DNA of 64,000 bases from Bolinopsis microptera. Its lineage: Eukaryota; Ctenophora; Tentaculata; Lobata; Bolinopsidae. The position numbers and the translations under genes are program-made. The stretch is taken from NCBI RefSeq assembly GCF_026151205.1, contig NC_087078.1:1257675-1321674 (forward strand). Reading direction: 5' to 3'. Of the stretch, positions 22,401 to 33,350 are shown in pieces (position 1 is the first letter of the stretch; every line of letters begins with the position of its first letter). A model generated the notes under the pieces. The model was not told the origin of the DNA, ran no database searches, and saw only the letters and a program-made list of their open reading frames with translations.

Positions 22401-25400
22401 GATTTATATAGGTAATAAAGCAGCCTATGCTAATTTTTACACACTATCTTGAACTTGTTGGGGCATGAAAAGTTAATATTGTCACATTTTTAGTGACTTT
22501 GACAAATTTAACCTAAAATTGTTAAACTTAAGCTCTGATGTTCTGGACAATATTCTAATAGAGGTATAGAATATAGATCTTCAAAATAGGGGCAAGACAT
22601 GTTTACTTTGTCACATCAGTTATTATAAGAGTTATTATAAGAGACTATTTCATTTTTTAATCATTGTTTTTAATCTATTTACGATTTCGTATAATTTTTT
22701 GTGACAATGTAAACATCAACTGATCTTAACTTGCATCAACTACATTGTCATCATATAAAATTTTCCCGCCTTTCAAACCAAAATCAGATATAAATTATTC
22801 GCCCAAAATTTTAAATTTCATATATTGTGACAGAATTAACCTCATTTCCCAATAACCAAGTGCCTGTATTAGCTAACTATTCAAAACAAAATATTTTAGG
22901 GCTATGCTTGGTAGAGCAACCATAAAATAATGAGTTGAAAGGATTTTTAGGACACCTCACAGTAGAATAGAGGTATGGTATCATGAGTGTGACAAAGTTA
23001 CCCAAATATTGCCTTGTAACCGTTCGATCCGTGCCCATTAACCAATGTTGTATCATAATTGTTAGATTGACCTAATTTACTATATTTCAGACCAAGGAAT
23101 GATAATTAGACAACTGCAGTTAACTAAGTCACACAAAATGTGACATTTGAAACATTATAGTGCCTAACAACAATAGATTTTCTTTCTGAGCGGTGCATAT
23201 GGGAGTATGGGTTACGTGGCTAATGTTCAGAACTTCTGAACGTGCTAGGTTAATAGATGTCAAAATTAAGCCACTATCGTCAAAAACGCTATTATTTTTG
23301 TTTACCAATATCCTCAAACTCAAATGAACGTGTCCATATAGTAGTGTTGAAAGTATTAATACTTTCAACACTACTATATAACTTTATCTCACTGTATTAA
23401 TACTTTCAACACTACTATATAACAAATAATTTGAGCCTGAAGATGGCGTTGACGCCGAAAATTTGCCCTTACTCCTAACTTCCTTGTTTCACTTGTCCTT
23501 GTCTCTTCCAACCGGATAATATCCAGATATCAGTATTGCAATAATTAAGACCAACCCAAATGTCTATCAATCCCTTATTAGGTACTCGTCTCACCAATGA
23601 TCTTATTGCTCAGGATTTCAAGTTTGGTATTATACACCTCAACAACTGACGTCTTATGTTATCTAAAGGAGTTCCGTGGCAGTGCCATAGAGGCCCTTAC
23701 TTAGTTCAGTGGCAGTGCCATAGAGGCCCTTACTTAGTTCCGTGGCAGTGCCATAGAGGCCCTTACTTAGTTCAGTGGCAGTGCCATAGAGGCCCTTACT
23801 TAGTTCCGTGACAGTGCCATAGAGGCCCATACTTAGTTCCGTGACAGTGCCATAGAGGCCCTTACTTAGTTCCGTGGCAGTGTCATAGAGGCCCTTACTT
23901 AGTTCCGTGGCATTGTCATAGAGGCCCTTACTTAGTTCCGTGACAGTGCCATAGAGGCCCATACTTAGTTCCGTGACAGTGACATAGAGGCCCTTACTTA
24001 GTTCAGTGGCAGTGCCATAGAGGCCCTTACTTAGTTCCGTGGCAGTGCCATAGAGGCCCTTACTTAGTTCAGTGGCAGTGCCATAGAGGCCCTTACTTAG
24101 TTCCGTGACAGTGCCATAGAGGCCCTTACTTAGTTCCGTGGCAGTGTCATAGAGGCCCTTACTTAGTTCCGTGGCATTGTCATAGAGGCCCTTACTTAGT
24201 TCCGTGACAGTGCCATAGAGGCCCATACTTAGTTCCGTGACAGTGACATAGAGGCCCTTACTTAGTTCAGTGGCAGTGCCATAGAGGCCCTTACTTAGTT
24301 CCGTGGCAGTGCCATAGAGGCCCTTACTTAGTTCAGTGGCAGTGCCATAGAGGCCCTTACTTAGTTCCGTGGCAGTGCCATAGAGACCCTTACTTAGTTC
24401 AGTGGCATTGCCATAGAGGCCCTTACTTAGTTCCGTGGCAGTTCCATAGAGGCCCTTACTTAGTTCCGTGGCAGTGCCATAGAGGCCCTTACTTAGTGGG
24501 TGAACACGAAGTTTGCCAGGAAAATAAACTAAAAGAAGAGAGAAATACTAACCCTACTCGAAGTTCTGTAATAATCAGTCTCTTCAAAGTTAGCGCCACA
24601 ATTCTCAATATCTGACTGCGAGGAAGTGAAATGGGTCCGAGTCAACTTGGGGCCAGTTATAACATCGTCATCTGCACACGTGACGTCATCAGAATTAGAT
24701 ATGACGTCATCAGACACTACGTCACCGTGGGATAACTTGACGTTTAAAGAGGTGTGACCCTCACTCAGGTTGGAGAGCTTTGGGGAAGTGTTTAGTTTGT
24801 TGTAGCCCGAACAGTCATCTTGATCTGGAGTACCGGATAGTATCGCTCTGAAATAGACAGGATAATTAATATAATAATATTAGTATAATAATTATCATAA
24901 ATAGATATTCAGCTTAATTTGGAATATAATAGTCTTTAGGGTACAGTTTACCGCATTATATTAAGGTATTTTTAAGAATCATTTTTGTCGGTAAGATCCT
25001 GTTTTATAATAATATAATAATAATAGTCTTTAGTTTTGATCTATTTTGGGATACTGTTCATTAAATTAGGGTAATTTATTGGCGCACACTTTGACATTTT
25101 AATAGATTGATCGGGAATTCAAAAAGCGTGACGTTCGATTTAATTAATAAGTAAGAGAGCATTTAAATTTTGACGTTCCGTAATCCATTCAATAAATTCC
25201 AATTTTTCATTATTTTGTTTTTCTACCGAACTTTTAGCCGTTGGTGATAGGAACTTGTGTAGATCCTCGGACAAGTGACGCAATTCTCTTGGAGGCTTGC
25301 TTAAAACATAGTTGAGATCCAACTCCTCTTTTGGGCATGTTTAAGACATGTATCCAAGGTTCCGTTTTTTTGTGTTAGTTGCTTTCCATATGTGTGGTAT

Positions 25401-27852
25401 AAAGCACATTATTTCATAATATGCCTGTTTAGTGTTTATATTGTTAAAAGAACGTTGCCTACTATTTTATCAAAATGCAAGTACGAGTTTGTCGCTCTCA
25501 ATATAAAAACCATATCAAGGTTGCCCGTAAGATAGGAGTGGGCTGTATTTTACGATGGAGCTAACACTCCTAATATGGTATAATTACACCAGCCTCCCAT
25601 CTCTATTTCTATACTGGACAGGTTGATTTATCGAGAAGAACATGGAATCTTCTCGACGGAATTCAGCTTGCTAAATTTTGATGATATTTGAAAGACGATG
25701 TAATAAACAAATTGCTAAATTTTCGTGAAGCATCGAACATGAAATGTAACGTGTACTGATATACGGGCTAGTGTAATACTGAGGAGCCGTACCGTCCATA
25801 ATAACGATATCGTATTTACTAAAACACTACATAACACTTCCAGTGCACTAGATATTTCTAGATCTGCCCGGACCAAATGTTTCATAAAGATCAGATTCTT
25901 CTTCAGCGTGACAAATTTAAGAATGCCCCGTTCTAAGGCTTCTTTGGCAGTCGACGAAAAGTGAGTAGTTCTACACTAGTTTTATACTTGCAGTGATGAT
26001 TCGTACTAATAGTGGCCCTGGATCGTGCGTGTCACTACACTTTCTGTTGATATCTTAACATTTACAACGTGTCATCATAACTAGGCTATAATATCTATAT
26101 AATGGATATTGGCCCTTGGGATTGGGAATTCAGATGAGAAGATGGGTGATGGGGTTGATTTTTTACTGTATTTTTTTAAACACATAAGATATGTCTCTCA
26201 AATAATAATAAGATGTGAACGTATTAATAGTGGTCAACGAACAGCAGTAATAACAAGCTAGCCCAATAGTACAGTAATACGTCGTTTTGCAGGATCACTG
26301 GATCGGTTTCTTATTCAGACAACCAGACCGTGAACTAAACAATTCCGCTGATTTTCAGTGCCATGAATCCTGATTCATGGCAGACTTGAAGGACGGTGGG
26401 GATTTTTGCAGGCTTTACTACTTCTAGTTTTCTACTTCTAGTTTTCCACTGCGATTAAGTCACCAAGTGAGATGATGTTTTGATATGGTTGCCAGAAATA
26501 TTTAATCTTCATCTAACATAAGTGCAGCTATAACTCGAATTAATGTGATAGTTGTATGAGTTACATATTGCCCATCTCTATTTCTTGTAACTAAAGAATC
26601 AAAATTTAAAACAGAGTACAGGTAACCAGGTAACCAGGTAACCAGGTAACCAGGTAACCAGGTAACCAGGTAACCAGGTAACCAGGTAACCAGGTAACCA
26701 GGTAACCAGGTAACCAGGTAACCAGGTAACCAGGTAATCATGATTTAAAACAGAGTACAGTACCTCTCCAGAAAATCAGTCTTATCCTCAAGAGGTATTT
26801 CTTTAGCTTGGAGATGTTTCTCCGCTGACGTTGAAAAGTTAGCTAATATCTGAGGAAGGTGCTGATTAGGAGAGCGTATTGTAAATGATAAACTGAGTGG
26901 TAGAAATAAGGGAACTGAACCAACACAGTGAGCTGTAATTTCAGGGTTTAAAACTTCTGCACAAGTTGAATTTAAGGCAAACCCATCAACAACAATAAAA
27001 TCAGTGCAGTTTTTAGGTCAACAGCTCAAACAAAACTCGAATGTAACTTCACGATGTTTTTTTCGTATGTATTCGAGGCTTAAAACAGAGATTTTGGTTT
27101 AAGGTAAGTGTTTGTAAACATATGAAAGATGGAAGCACATTAATTTGGCAGGTTTTAACAACTAAGATAAGGAGTTACTTCTGGTTCCAGCATTGGTGAG
27201 ACAGCCCCTGATATCATGAAATAGTTGTCTTCAAACACGTGATCGTGATCTCTGTTCTTCCTGCAGGTGAGAGAGTGCTGTTTATCTATTTCGTAAAATC
27301 AAATAAATGGGAAATTCAGCAATTACAAAGTTTGCTGTATCAGTACTATACGAAAATAAAACGTACATGTCTTCAATGAACTTTGTTTCCTTGGTATCGT
27401 TAAGCTCCACTATTTGGTTATTGAGGTAGCACACTTCCTCACAAAGCTTTGTTATCAACTCGTCTTTTCTGAACGAGCTGTGTACAGTCAATATTTGGAA
27501 TCAAATAACTCAACAAATGTCAAATAGTTAATTCAGTTCAGGTACCATGATCTTTTAATGATTTCATGTATTTCAGTTTGAAAATGTGACAAGTTTATTG
27601 AAATAATCAGGACTGACATTTTTATAACAGTAATAAGAGCAAGGTGACTAAAAAAGAGTAAAACACTGTACAACACAATATGGAAATATCTTACCTATGA
27701 ACCACAGATTTGTCATTCCCATTTAGCTTTGGCGGAGCTGTTATGGGCCTAGGTGGCATATCCTCAATCGTTACAGTGTTTTGTTGGAAACTCTCAAATT
27801 TCTGGATTATGTTTGCTATTGTATCTGAGTGATTTTTCTCCTCGTTCATTAC
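19442..27852 (-). CDS. Six-exon gene for an unrecognised coiled-coil protein
   Basis: Exons run 27695-27852, 27363-27477, 26764-26849, 24553-24847, 19768-19816 and 19442-19605. All have AG acceptors and GT donors, the phases join without a stop, and they total 287 residues from the ATG at 27849. Residues 1-50 are polar (TIEDMPPRPITAPPKL). Residues 52-90 have heptad spacing (ELITKLCEEVCYLNNQIVEL), a likely coiled coil. Residues 119-217 are an acidic Ser/Asp-rich linker whose DNA holds TGACGTCA twice. Residues 218-240 have a short hydrophobic run (CVVLTVAMVTI), then KRKKIAQEMVKNPEASDMMDKME. I cannot name the family. The donors of exons two and three are non-ideal (GTTTTA, GTACTG). A further upstream exon is possible because the ATG exon follows an acceptor. 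The 4.7-kb intron carries two minisatellites and a retroelement. Confidence 0.72.
19942..20887. repeat. 63-bp minisatellite, 15 copies
   Basis: Fifteen contiguous, almost identical units beginning TTTATCTCACTGTCAGAAGG, with single-base variants only (for example near 20535 and 20836). The homogeneity implies recent expansion or strong homogenisation. Lies in the long intron of the coiled-coil gene. Confidence 0.97.
21111..21134 (-). ncRNA. Hammerhead-like core, inverted copy
   Basis: The minus strand reads CTGAAGA, a GGCG/CGCC stem and GAAA, identical to the copies at 9308 and 23437. Confidence 0.42.
21152..23338. mobile_element. Non-coding element dense in TTTGTCACA motifs
   Basis: Terminal inverted repeats of roughly 38 bases begin TATGGACACGTTCATTTGAG. 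At least fifteen copies of a TTTGTCACA-like motif, often preceded by TTTAC, occur at 60-170-base spacing, for example 21227, 21294, 21674, 22020, 22326 and 22607. They have one orientation up to about 22.6 kb and the opposite one after. A block of about 300 bases repeats near 22000, 22310 and 22600. No open frame of note. An inverted relative lies at 56643-59583. Confidence 0.85.
23335..23380. repeat. Perfect palindrome at the edge of the TGTCACA element
   Basis: GTAGTGTTGAAAGTATT is followed directly by its complement, extended by TATA on both sides. Its right half is repeated at about 23394-23421 after a 13-base insert. Confidence 0.85.
23437..23460 (+). ncRNA. Hammerhead-like core in the right terminal repeat
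   Basis: Same CTGAAGA, stem and GAAA block as at 9308. All 24 bases are conserved in the three copies. Confidence 0.42.
23671..24496. repeat. 33-bp minisatellite, 25 copies
   Basis: Contiguous units of the form TTCCGTGGCAGTGCCATAG plus AGGCCCTTACTTAG. Variant units recur at about 264 bases (eight units), showing block duplication. The minus strand is open as GLYGTATELSK repeats, but variants change amino acids freely and the array sits between GT donor 24552 and the next exon. It is intronic. Confidence 0.95.
26621..26737. repeat. 8-bp GGTAACCA array between 18-bp direct repeats
   Basis: About 14.5 copies in an intron of the coiled-coil gene. ATTTAAAACAGAGTACAG stands on both sides (about 26603-26620 and 26743-26760). 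Confidence 0.95.
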
Positions 27853-28977
27853 CTATTGAATATTAATTGGATTTGAAACATTACCGAAAGAAGATATTTT
27901 ACAATAGCATTTGGAACCAATATTTTATTGAATTTTGTACAAAATTTGGTAATATCTCAATGTTATCTAATAACATCCATGTAGAGTTCGAATTCTTGTA
28001 CTGGTTTGGCAAAAACAATGGCAAATCAGTAATTGACACTTAATTAACACCTAAATAATAAATATCTATGTTGTATATCATTGGTTTGATGAAACATTTC
28101 AAATTGTGAATGTTTATAAGCAACATTATGCATCTTATTAACAACATAAAATTATCTCAATAGCTTATTATTAATGGAAAAAAATACTCTAAATTAACAC
28201 TGTTCAAGTGTTCATACAGAACTATGAAATAATGAACCCATGTATCAACAGATGCCTCGTATCTGAATAACATGACCTGATGTGGAACGGCCTACTACAC
28301 ACCTATAATATGTCTTTCCAGGCTGTAAAGCTTTAGTTTAATCGATCACATTCCTTGTGGTAGACACCACGCATCTACTTATCTCAAAATATCTTATACT
28401 ATTATATAAACAGTCCAGCTTCTGTTTCTACTACTTCTTATGGGTAACCAATAACCATGGGGATTGTGAAATCAAGAAGTCCTGAATGTGGGCCTCTCCT
28501 TCTTATAAGGGATTGTACCCTCTTATTTGCTAGAAGGGACTTTTCAATTCAATACAAACCATATTCATCCGATTCAAATCAAACCACATTCTTCCAGTAC
28601 ACGGATATATTGGTTGGCTGCGTATATATACACAGCCAACCCTGTCATGAAATGTTACCGTAGGGTGGGAACATCAGTGTCTTGTTATTTGAGTTCACAT
28701 GATAAATTCATAAATAGATGTTAGAGTAATAAGTTAATTAATAAATCTTAAAAACATGGTCAGCTGTTATGAGTATCAGCTCATGAACTTGAAAAAGAAA
28801 CGAATTTCAATAAGATGATATCCACAATAAGGTACTGCAGCTCAATTAATTCTGAAAGAGCGTTTGTCCAAAGAATAATTTCATTTCAACCATCATTTCA
28901 ATGAGCAGTTTAGGGATAGCCGAGCCAAAGCGCGACGGCATAATTATATACCTACATTAAGGTTTTAGATGATATAT
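27853..28977. other. Upstream region of the coiled-coil gene
   Basis: AT-rich. May contain a non-coding first exon and promoter, but none can be defined. A 30-base hairpin (GGTTGGCTG with CAGCCAACC) lies at 28612-28641. Confidence 0.35.
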
Positions 28978-29076
28978 GGCCTAAAGAAACATCTCCATAC
29001 AATTCGTAATTCAAGCACTAGTGCTTGTCCTATGTGCTGCGACGAAGAGGAGACTGTCTCGCACTTGCCCAAATAA
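28978..29076 (+). pseudogene. Non-LTR retroelement C-terminal zinc-knuckle remnant
   Basis: Thirty-two residues and a stop read GLKKHLHTIRN, then SACPMCCDEEETVSHLPK. The C-x2-C...E-T-x2-H-L pattern after an L..HL..I segment is typical of the end of non-LTR reverse transcriptase proteins. Upstream bases continue the family only with stops and frame changes. Confidence 0.6.
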
Positions 29077-29214
29077 GAGGGCAATATTTCCAGGACTTAA
29101 AAAAATCAAAATCAAAATATAATGACACAAACATCATCACACATCATCAAAAATATATCTACTAAAGTTTAAAAATTATCTTAAATCTATTGGCCTAGAC
29201 AACCAAGTCATAAA

Positions 29215-29571
29215 TTGATTAAAGATATGTATCCTAATTCATTGGAGATGGAGCGAGCTGGTTCCAATAATAAAATCATTAACTACCTTGATTTAAATAT
29301 TAATATTTCCACAGAAGGACTAGAAATATCAGTGTATAACAAAACTGATGATTTTAATTTTCATGTTGTATCCCTTACATTTCTTCACAGTAACATCCCA
29401 ACCGAGGTTGGCTACAACGTTTTTCCAAGTCAAGTTCTTAGATATGGTAATGTTTGCACTAGATTGGATATCTTTACCTCCCATCTTCACAAGATATTCA
29501 AAATTCTAATTGATAGAGGATATAGCCGTGATAGACTGATTAAAGGTATTAAACGTTGTCTGAGGAAATAA
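29215..29571 (+). pseudogene. Reverse transcriptase C-terminal fragment
   Basis: A 118-residue frame contains INYLDLNINI, then ISVYNKTDDFNF, HSNIPTEVGYNVFPSQVLRY and RGYSRDRLIKGIKRCLRK. From memory this order matches the thumb and downstream region of a class of animal reverse transcriptases, with F(L)D and SNIP..GY...SQ..RY motifs. The palm catalytic motif is not included. It may be the coding remnant of the Penelope-like family whose terminal repeats flank two other insertions, but nothing links them directly here. Confidence 0.65.
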
Positions 29572-29867
29572 AATAACGTTTTCAGGAAGTTCGGTATTCT
29601 AGATGACCATAACATTATTAAAGAACTCCCCTGATATCTTTTGATTTTATTGAAACACGGGTACTAACTCTGCTAAACTGAAAAAATTCTGAAACTTAGG
29701 TGAATAAGTGTACAACGTGCTAAACCGAAGTTCGGACTGACCAGTGAAAATGGGCGAGCGTACCAAGTGTCATTTTAATTAGATGTTTTAGTCAGTGATT
29801 TATTATTGAAGCTTGTAATTACAATAACTAATGCTCCTGTAAATACTTTAATTAATTGTTTGTTCCG

Positions 29868-30345
29868 TTATTCTTTTTCCTTCCTCTTTTCCTTGTCATC
29901 CCCTTTAGTTTTAAGATTCTTGCTATAAATGGCTACAGCTAACACTATTAATGCTAAGTACCAAACAGCAAGTGGGAGATGGATCGTTGGTATACCGTTA
30001 AATCGATTTAACACCGCAATTCCAGTCGCAAGCCTGGGACCACTACTAGCATTGTCACAACATCTACAAAGCTGCCATATAGCCTGACTGACAATTTTCT
30101 CGACTGACTGACAATGTTTCTTCTTTTCCCCATTTAGAATACATAGATTAGTACATTTTAGCTTATGATTAATATTATATTTTTATCTATAGTTTACCTA
30201 GATTAAAACGAATCTAATTTACATACTTTCAACTACTATATAAGTTGATAAAGCGTTTTTTAGCAACACTATTACCTCTCCATCGATGGTATACAACACG
30301 TCTCCACTATTGTCAACTTCGCAAACCTTTACGGATGTTACTTGT
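29868..30345 (-). CDS. 3' exons of a single-pass membrane protein, unidentified
   Basis: Two exons, 30276-30345 and 29868-30161, join in frame across a 114-base intron with a GTAATA donor and AAG acceptor. The first reads VKVCEVDNSGDVLYTIDGE. The second is Cys-rich (KCTNLCILN, WQLCRCCDN) and then has one strong membrane span (LPLAVWYLALIVLAVAIY). It ends in a Lys/Glu tail (KGDDKEKRKEKE) and TAA. This suggests a type I protein with a luminal or outer Cys-rich region and a short basic cytosolic tail. Upstream exons are not found; to the right lies a CpG-rich repeat whose sequence includes the acceptor of the first exon. Family unknown. Confidence 0.55.
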
Positions 30346-30940
30346 CTAAATTTCTTCGAAGTAGTGCGCGCCGCTTTCTTCTAGAAATGCCCGATGGCAA
30401 ATGCTACGAAGTAGCGCGCGCCGGGCCAGACCATTAACAATGGTCAACGCAAACCGCACCAAACACGTTATTGTGCCCGAGGAGCTGGACTGTAGACCAG
30501 ACCGGTGTGACATAACGACTACCCAATACTCTTGTGTCGTCAACTTTTTCTTCCACAGTCCAAACCCAGCTGACGCTTAAGCGTTCATTTATGACATATT
30601 TCCCCTCGCGCGCGAAAAGTGGCATGCAACGTATGTCAAGGCCAAAGTACAAAAACTGCTGCTCACTGCTGCTCACTCCTGCTATGAACTGCTCATGCTG
30701 CTAATATAACTGCTGCTAACTGCTGCTAACTACTGCTAACTGCTCACGACGGGACCACTGGAAGCGCATTGCACTAGAGATTTTTCGCGCGCTGAGTGTT
30801 GCCAGGCAAATATTTCATCATGATTCCCATTGGCTTCCAGCTCTATCTTTACTTGGCATATTTGCTCTAACCAGAGCCCTCTCGCTTGCAGTAGCGCGCG
30901 ACCGCAGTACGCGTAGGCACATGGCTATGTGAATTGGCAT
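30346..30940. repeat. CpG-rich dispersed repeat
   Basis: Shares GAAGTAGCGCGCGCCG, TGGCATGCAACGTATGTCAA, a CTGCTGCTAACTGCTG tract and CAGAGCCCTCTCGCTTGCAG with 42600-43660 and 60840-61045. GC content is far above the surroundings, so frames in it are long by chance. Confidence 0.7.
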
Positions 30941-31022
30941 ATCATTAGTTCATGTTTCAGTTTTAAAGAGAATCCTTTGTTCTGCATCCCAGTATAAATT
31001 TTATCAGTTAACTTTTTGATGA

Positions 31023-31225
31023 AGTTGACTATCAAATGTGCGTAAAGTAATCAGTTTTCGACAGACCACTGCAAGAGAACTTCATTTTTATCCTACCCAA
31101 AAAACTGAGAATATATTGGAAATCATCTCAACTTTATGTGTGCAAATTTTCAGAATGGCTCGACAAGATGGTTTCGAGATAGAGATGATCAAACACGATG
31201 TATCTGTGTTATTTTAATGGCGCAG
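31023..31225 (+). repeat. Dispersed repeat shared with 35793-36000
   Basis: About 200 bases from GTTGACTATCAAATGTGCG through AGATAGAGATGATCAAA are repeated at 35793 with scattered differences. Further on, 31403-31457 and 31577-31631 are direct repeats of TCAATTATTCTGTCTTATTT and following bases. Confidence 0.75.
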
Positions 31226-31647
31226 TTTATATCTCCGCCAAAAGCAAATTTGTAAGCACTCACGCGCATTATATCCAAATGTGAGTTTAAATTTTCGCAT
31301 TGGATGGTTGCGCATTAGATGGTTACTATGCCGCGCCCTGCGCTGCAGCATTACAATTTATTCCATCAATTGAGACCTTCGCCCCGCATTTAAGCTACTC
31401 GTCTGACATCAATTATTCTGTCTTATTTTGTTCCATTTTAAACTGTACGATTAATTGTGAGTGTGTTTTATATACATTTGAGTTCACAGTTGTGAACTTT
31501 ACTTTCAGTATTTTATGTGACAGAGATTAGTTTAACTAATATTTGCTTCTCCTAAATCAGCTTATTTTTAAACATTTGATCAATTATTCTGTCTTATTTT
31601 GTTCCATTTTAAACTGTACGATCAGTTGTGTATGAAAATTATAATGA

Positions 31648-33350
31648 TTGTCACGAGATGTTTGATCTAGTTATTAGAGTTGAGCTAATTCTAGTCCTTG
31701 TTATGACAGTATTAAAACTGTAATAATTGTCACGAGATGTTTGATCTAGTTATTAGAGTTGAGATATTCCTAGTCTTTGTTATGACAGTATTAAAACTAC
31801 AATAGTTGTCACGAGATGTTTGATCAAGTGGCTAGAGTTGAGCTATTCCTAGTCCTTGTTATGACAGTATTAAAACTACAATAGTTGTCACGAGATGTTT
31901 GATCTAGTTATTAGAGTTGAGCTATTCCTAGTCCTTGTTATGACAGTATCAAAACTACAATAGTTGTCACGAGATGTTTGATCTAGTTATTAGAGTTGAG
32001 CTATTCCTAGTCCTTGTTATGACAGTATTAAAACTACAATAATTGTCACGAGATGTTTGATCTAGTTATTAGAGTTGAGCTATTCCTAGTTCTTGCTATG
32101 ATGGTATTAAAACTACAATAGTTGTCACGAGATGTTTGATCTAGTTATAAGAGTTGAGCTATTCCTAGTTCTTGCTATGACAGTATTAAAACTGTAATAA
32201 TTGTCACGAGATGTTAGATCTAGTTAGTTGAGTTGAGCTATTCCTAGTTCTTGCTATGACAGTATTAAAACTACAATAGTTGTCACGAGATGTTTGATCT
32301 AGTGGCTAGAGTTGAGCTATTCCTAGTCCTTGTTATGACAGTATTAAAACTACAATAGATGTCACGAGATGTTTGATCTAGTTATTAGAGTTGAGCTATT
32401 CCTAATTCTTGCTATGACAGTATTAAAACTACAATAATTGTCACGAGATGTTTGATCTAGTGGCTAGAGTTGAGATATTCCTAGTCCTTGTTATGACAGT
32501 ATTAAAACTACAATAATTGTCACGAGATGTTTGATCTAGTTATTAGAGTTGAGCTATTCCTAGTCCTTGTTATGACAGTATTAAAACTACAATAGTTGTC
32601 ACGAGATGTTTGATCTAGTTATTAGAGTTGAGCTATTCCTAGTCCTTGTTATGACAGTATTAAAACTACAATAATTGTCACGAGATGTTTGATCTAGTGG
32701 CTAGAGTTGAGATATTCCTAGTCCTTGTTATGACAGTATTAAAACTACAATAATTGTCACGAGATGTTTGATCTAGTTATTAGAGTTGAGCTATTCCTAG
32801 TCCTTGTTATGACAGTATTAAAACTACAATAGTTGTCACGAGATGTTTGATCTAGTTATTAGAGTTGAGCTATTCCTAGTCTTGTTATGACAGTATTAAA
32901 ACTGTAATAATTGTCACGAGATGTTTGATCTAGTTATTAGAGTTGAGCTATTCCTAGTCCTTGCTATGACAATTGACAGTATTAAAACTACAATAGTTGT
33001 CACGAGAAGTTTGATCTAGTGGCTAGAGTTGAGCTATTCCTAGTTCTTGCTATGACAGTATTATAACTACAATAGTTGTCATGAGATGTTTGATCTAGTT
33101 ATTAGAGTTGAGCTATCCCTAGTCCTTGTTATGACAGTATTAAAACTACAATAGTTATAGTTGTCACGAGATGTTTCATCTAGTTATTAGAGTTGAGCTA
33201 TTCCTAGTCCTTGCTATGACAGTATTAAGACTACAATAGTTGTCACGAGATGTTTGATCTAGTGGCTAGAGTTGAGCTATTCCTAGTCCTTGCTATGACA
33301 GTATTAAAACTACAATAGTTGTCACGAGATGTTTGATCTAGTGGCTAGAA
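31648..33350 (+). repeat. 79-bp minisatellite, forward half, about 21 copies
   Basis: Units begin TTGTCACGAGATGTTTGATC and include GTTGAGCTATTCCTAGTCC and TATGACAGTATTAAAAC. Variants (TTATTAG or GGCTAG; GTT or GCT) recur in blocks. No spacers, so not CRISPR. Confidence 0.96.

Larger units (their letters stand above)
20989..23536. mobile_element. Second Penelope-like insertion, 12-bp target duplication
   Basis: TGCAATAATTAA flanks the insert at 20977-20988 and 23537-23548. The terminal repeats are inverted, 21041-21151 against about 23421-23532. A further 50-base tail (CGGAGTAGTTCGCTGTTTAT) is on the left only, as in the insertion at 5817. The inside is the TGTCACA element at 21152-23338 with no reverse transcriptase. 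Confidence 0.7.

Noticed and set aside
23663-24226. 187-residue GLYGTATELSK repeat protein
   Set aside because: Unit variants change residues freely, the array continues beyond the frame, and it lies within an intron defined by in-phase exons.
24529-24552. A 24-base intron joining exon 24553-24847 to the 33-bp array
   Set aside because: There is an AG after a pyrimidine tract, but 24 bases is too short for an animal intron, and the 19768-19816 exon fits the phase instead.
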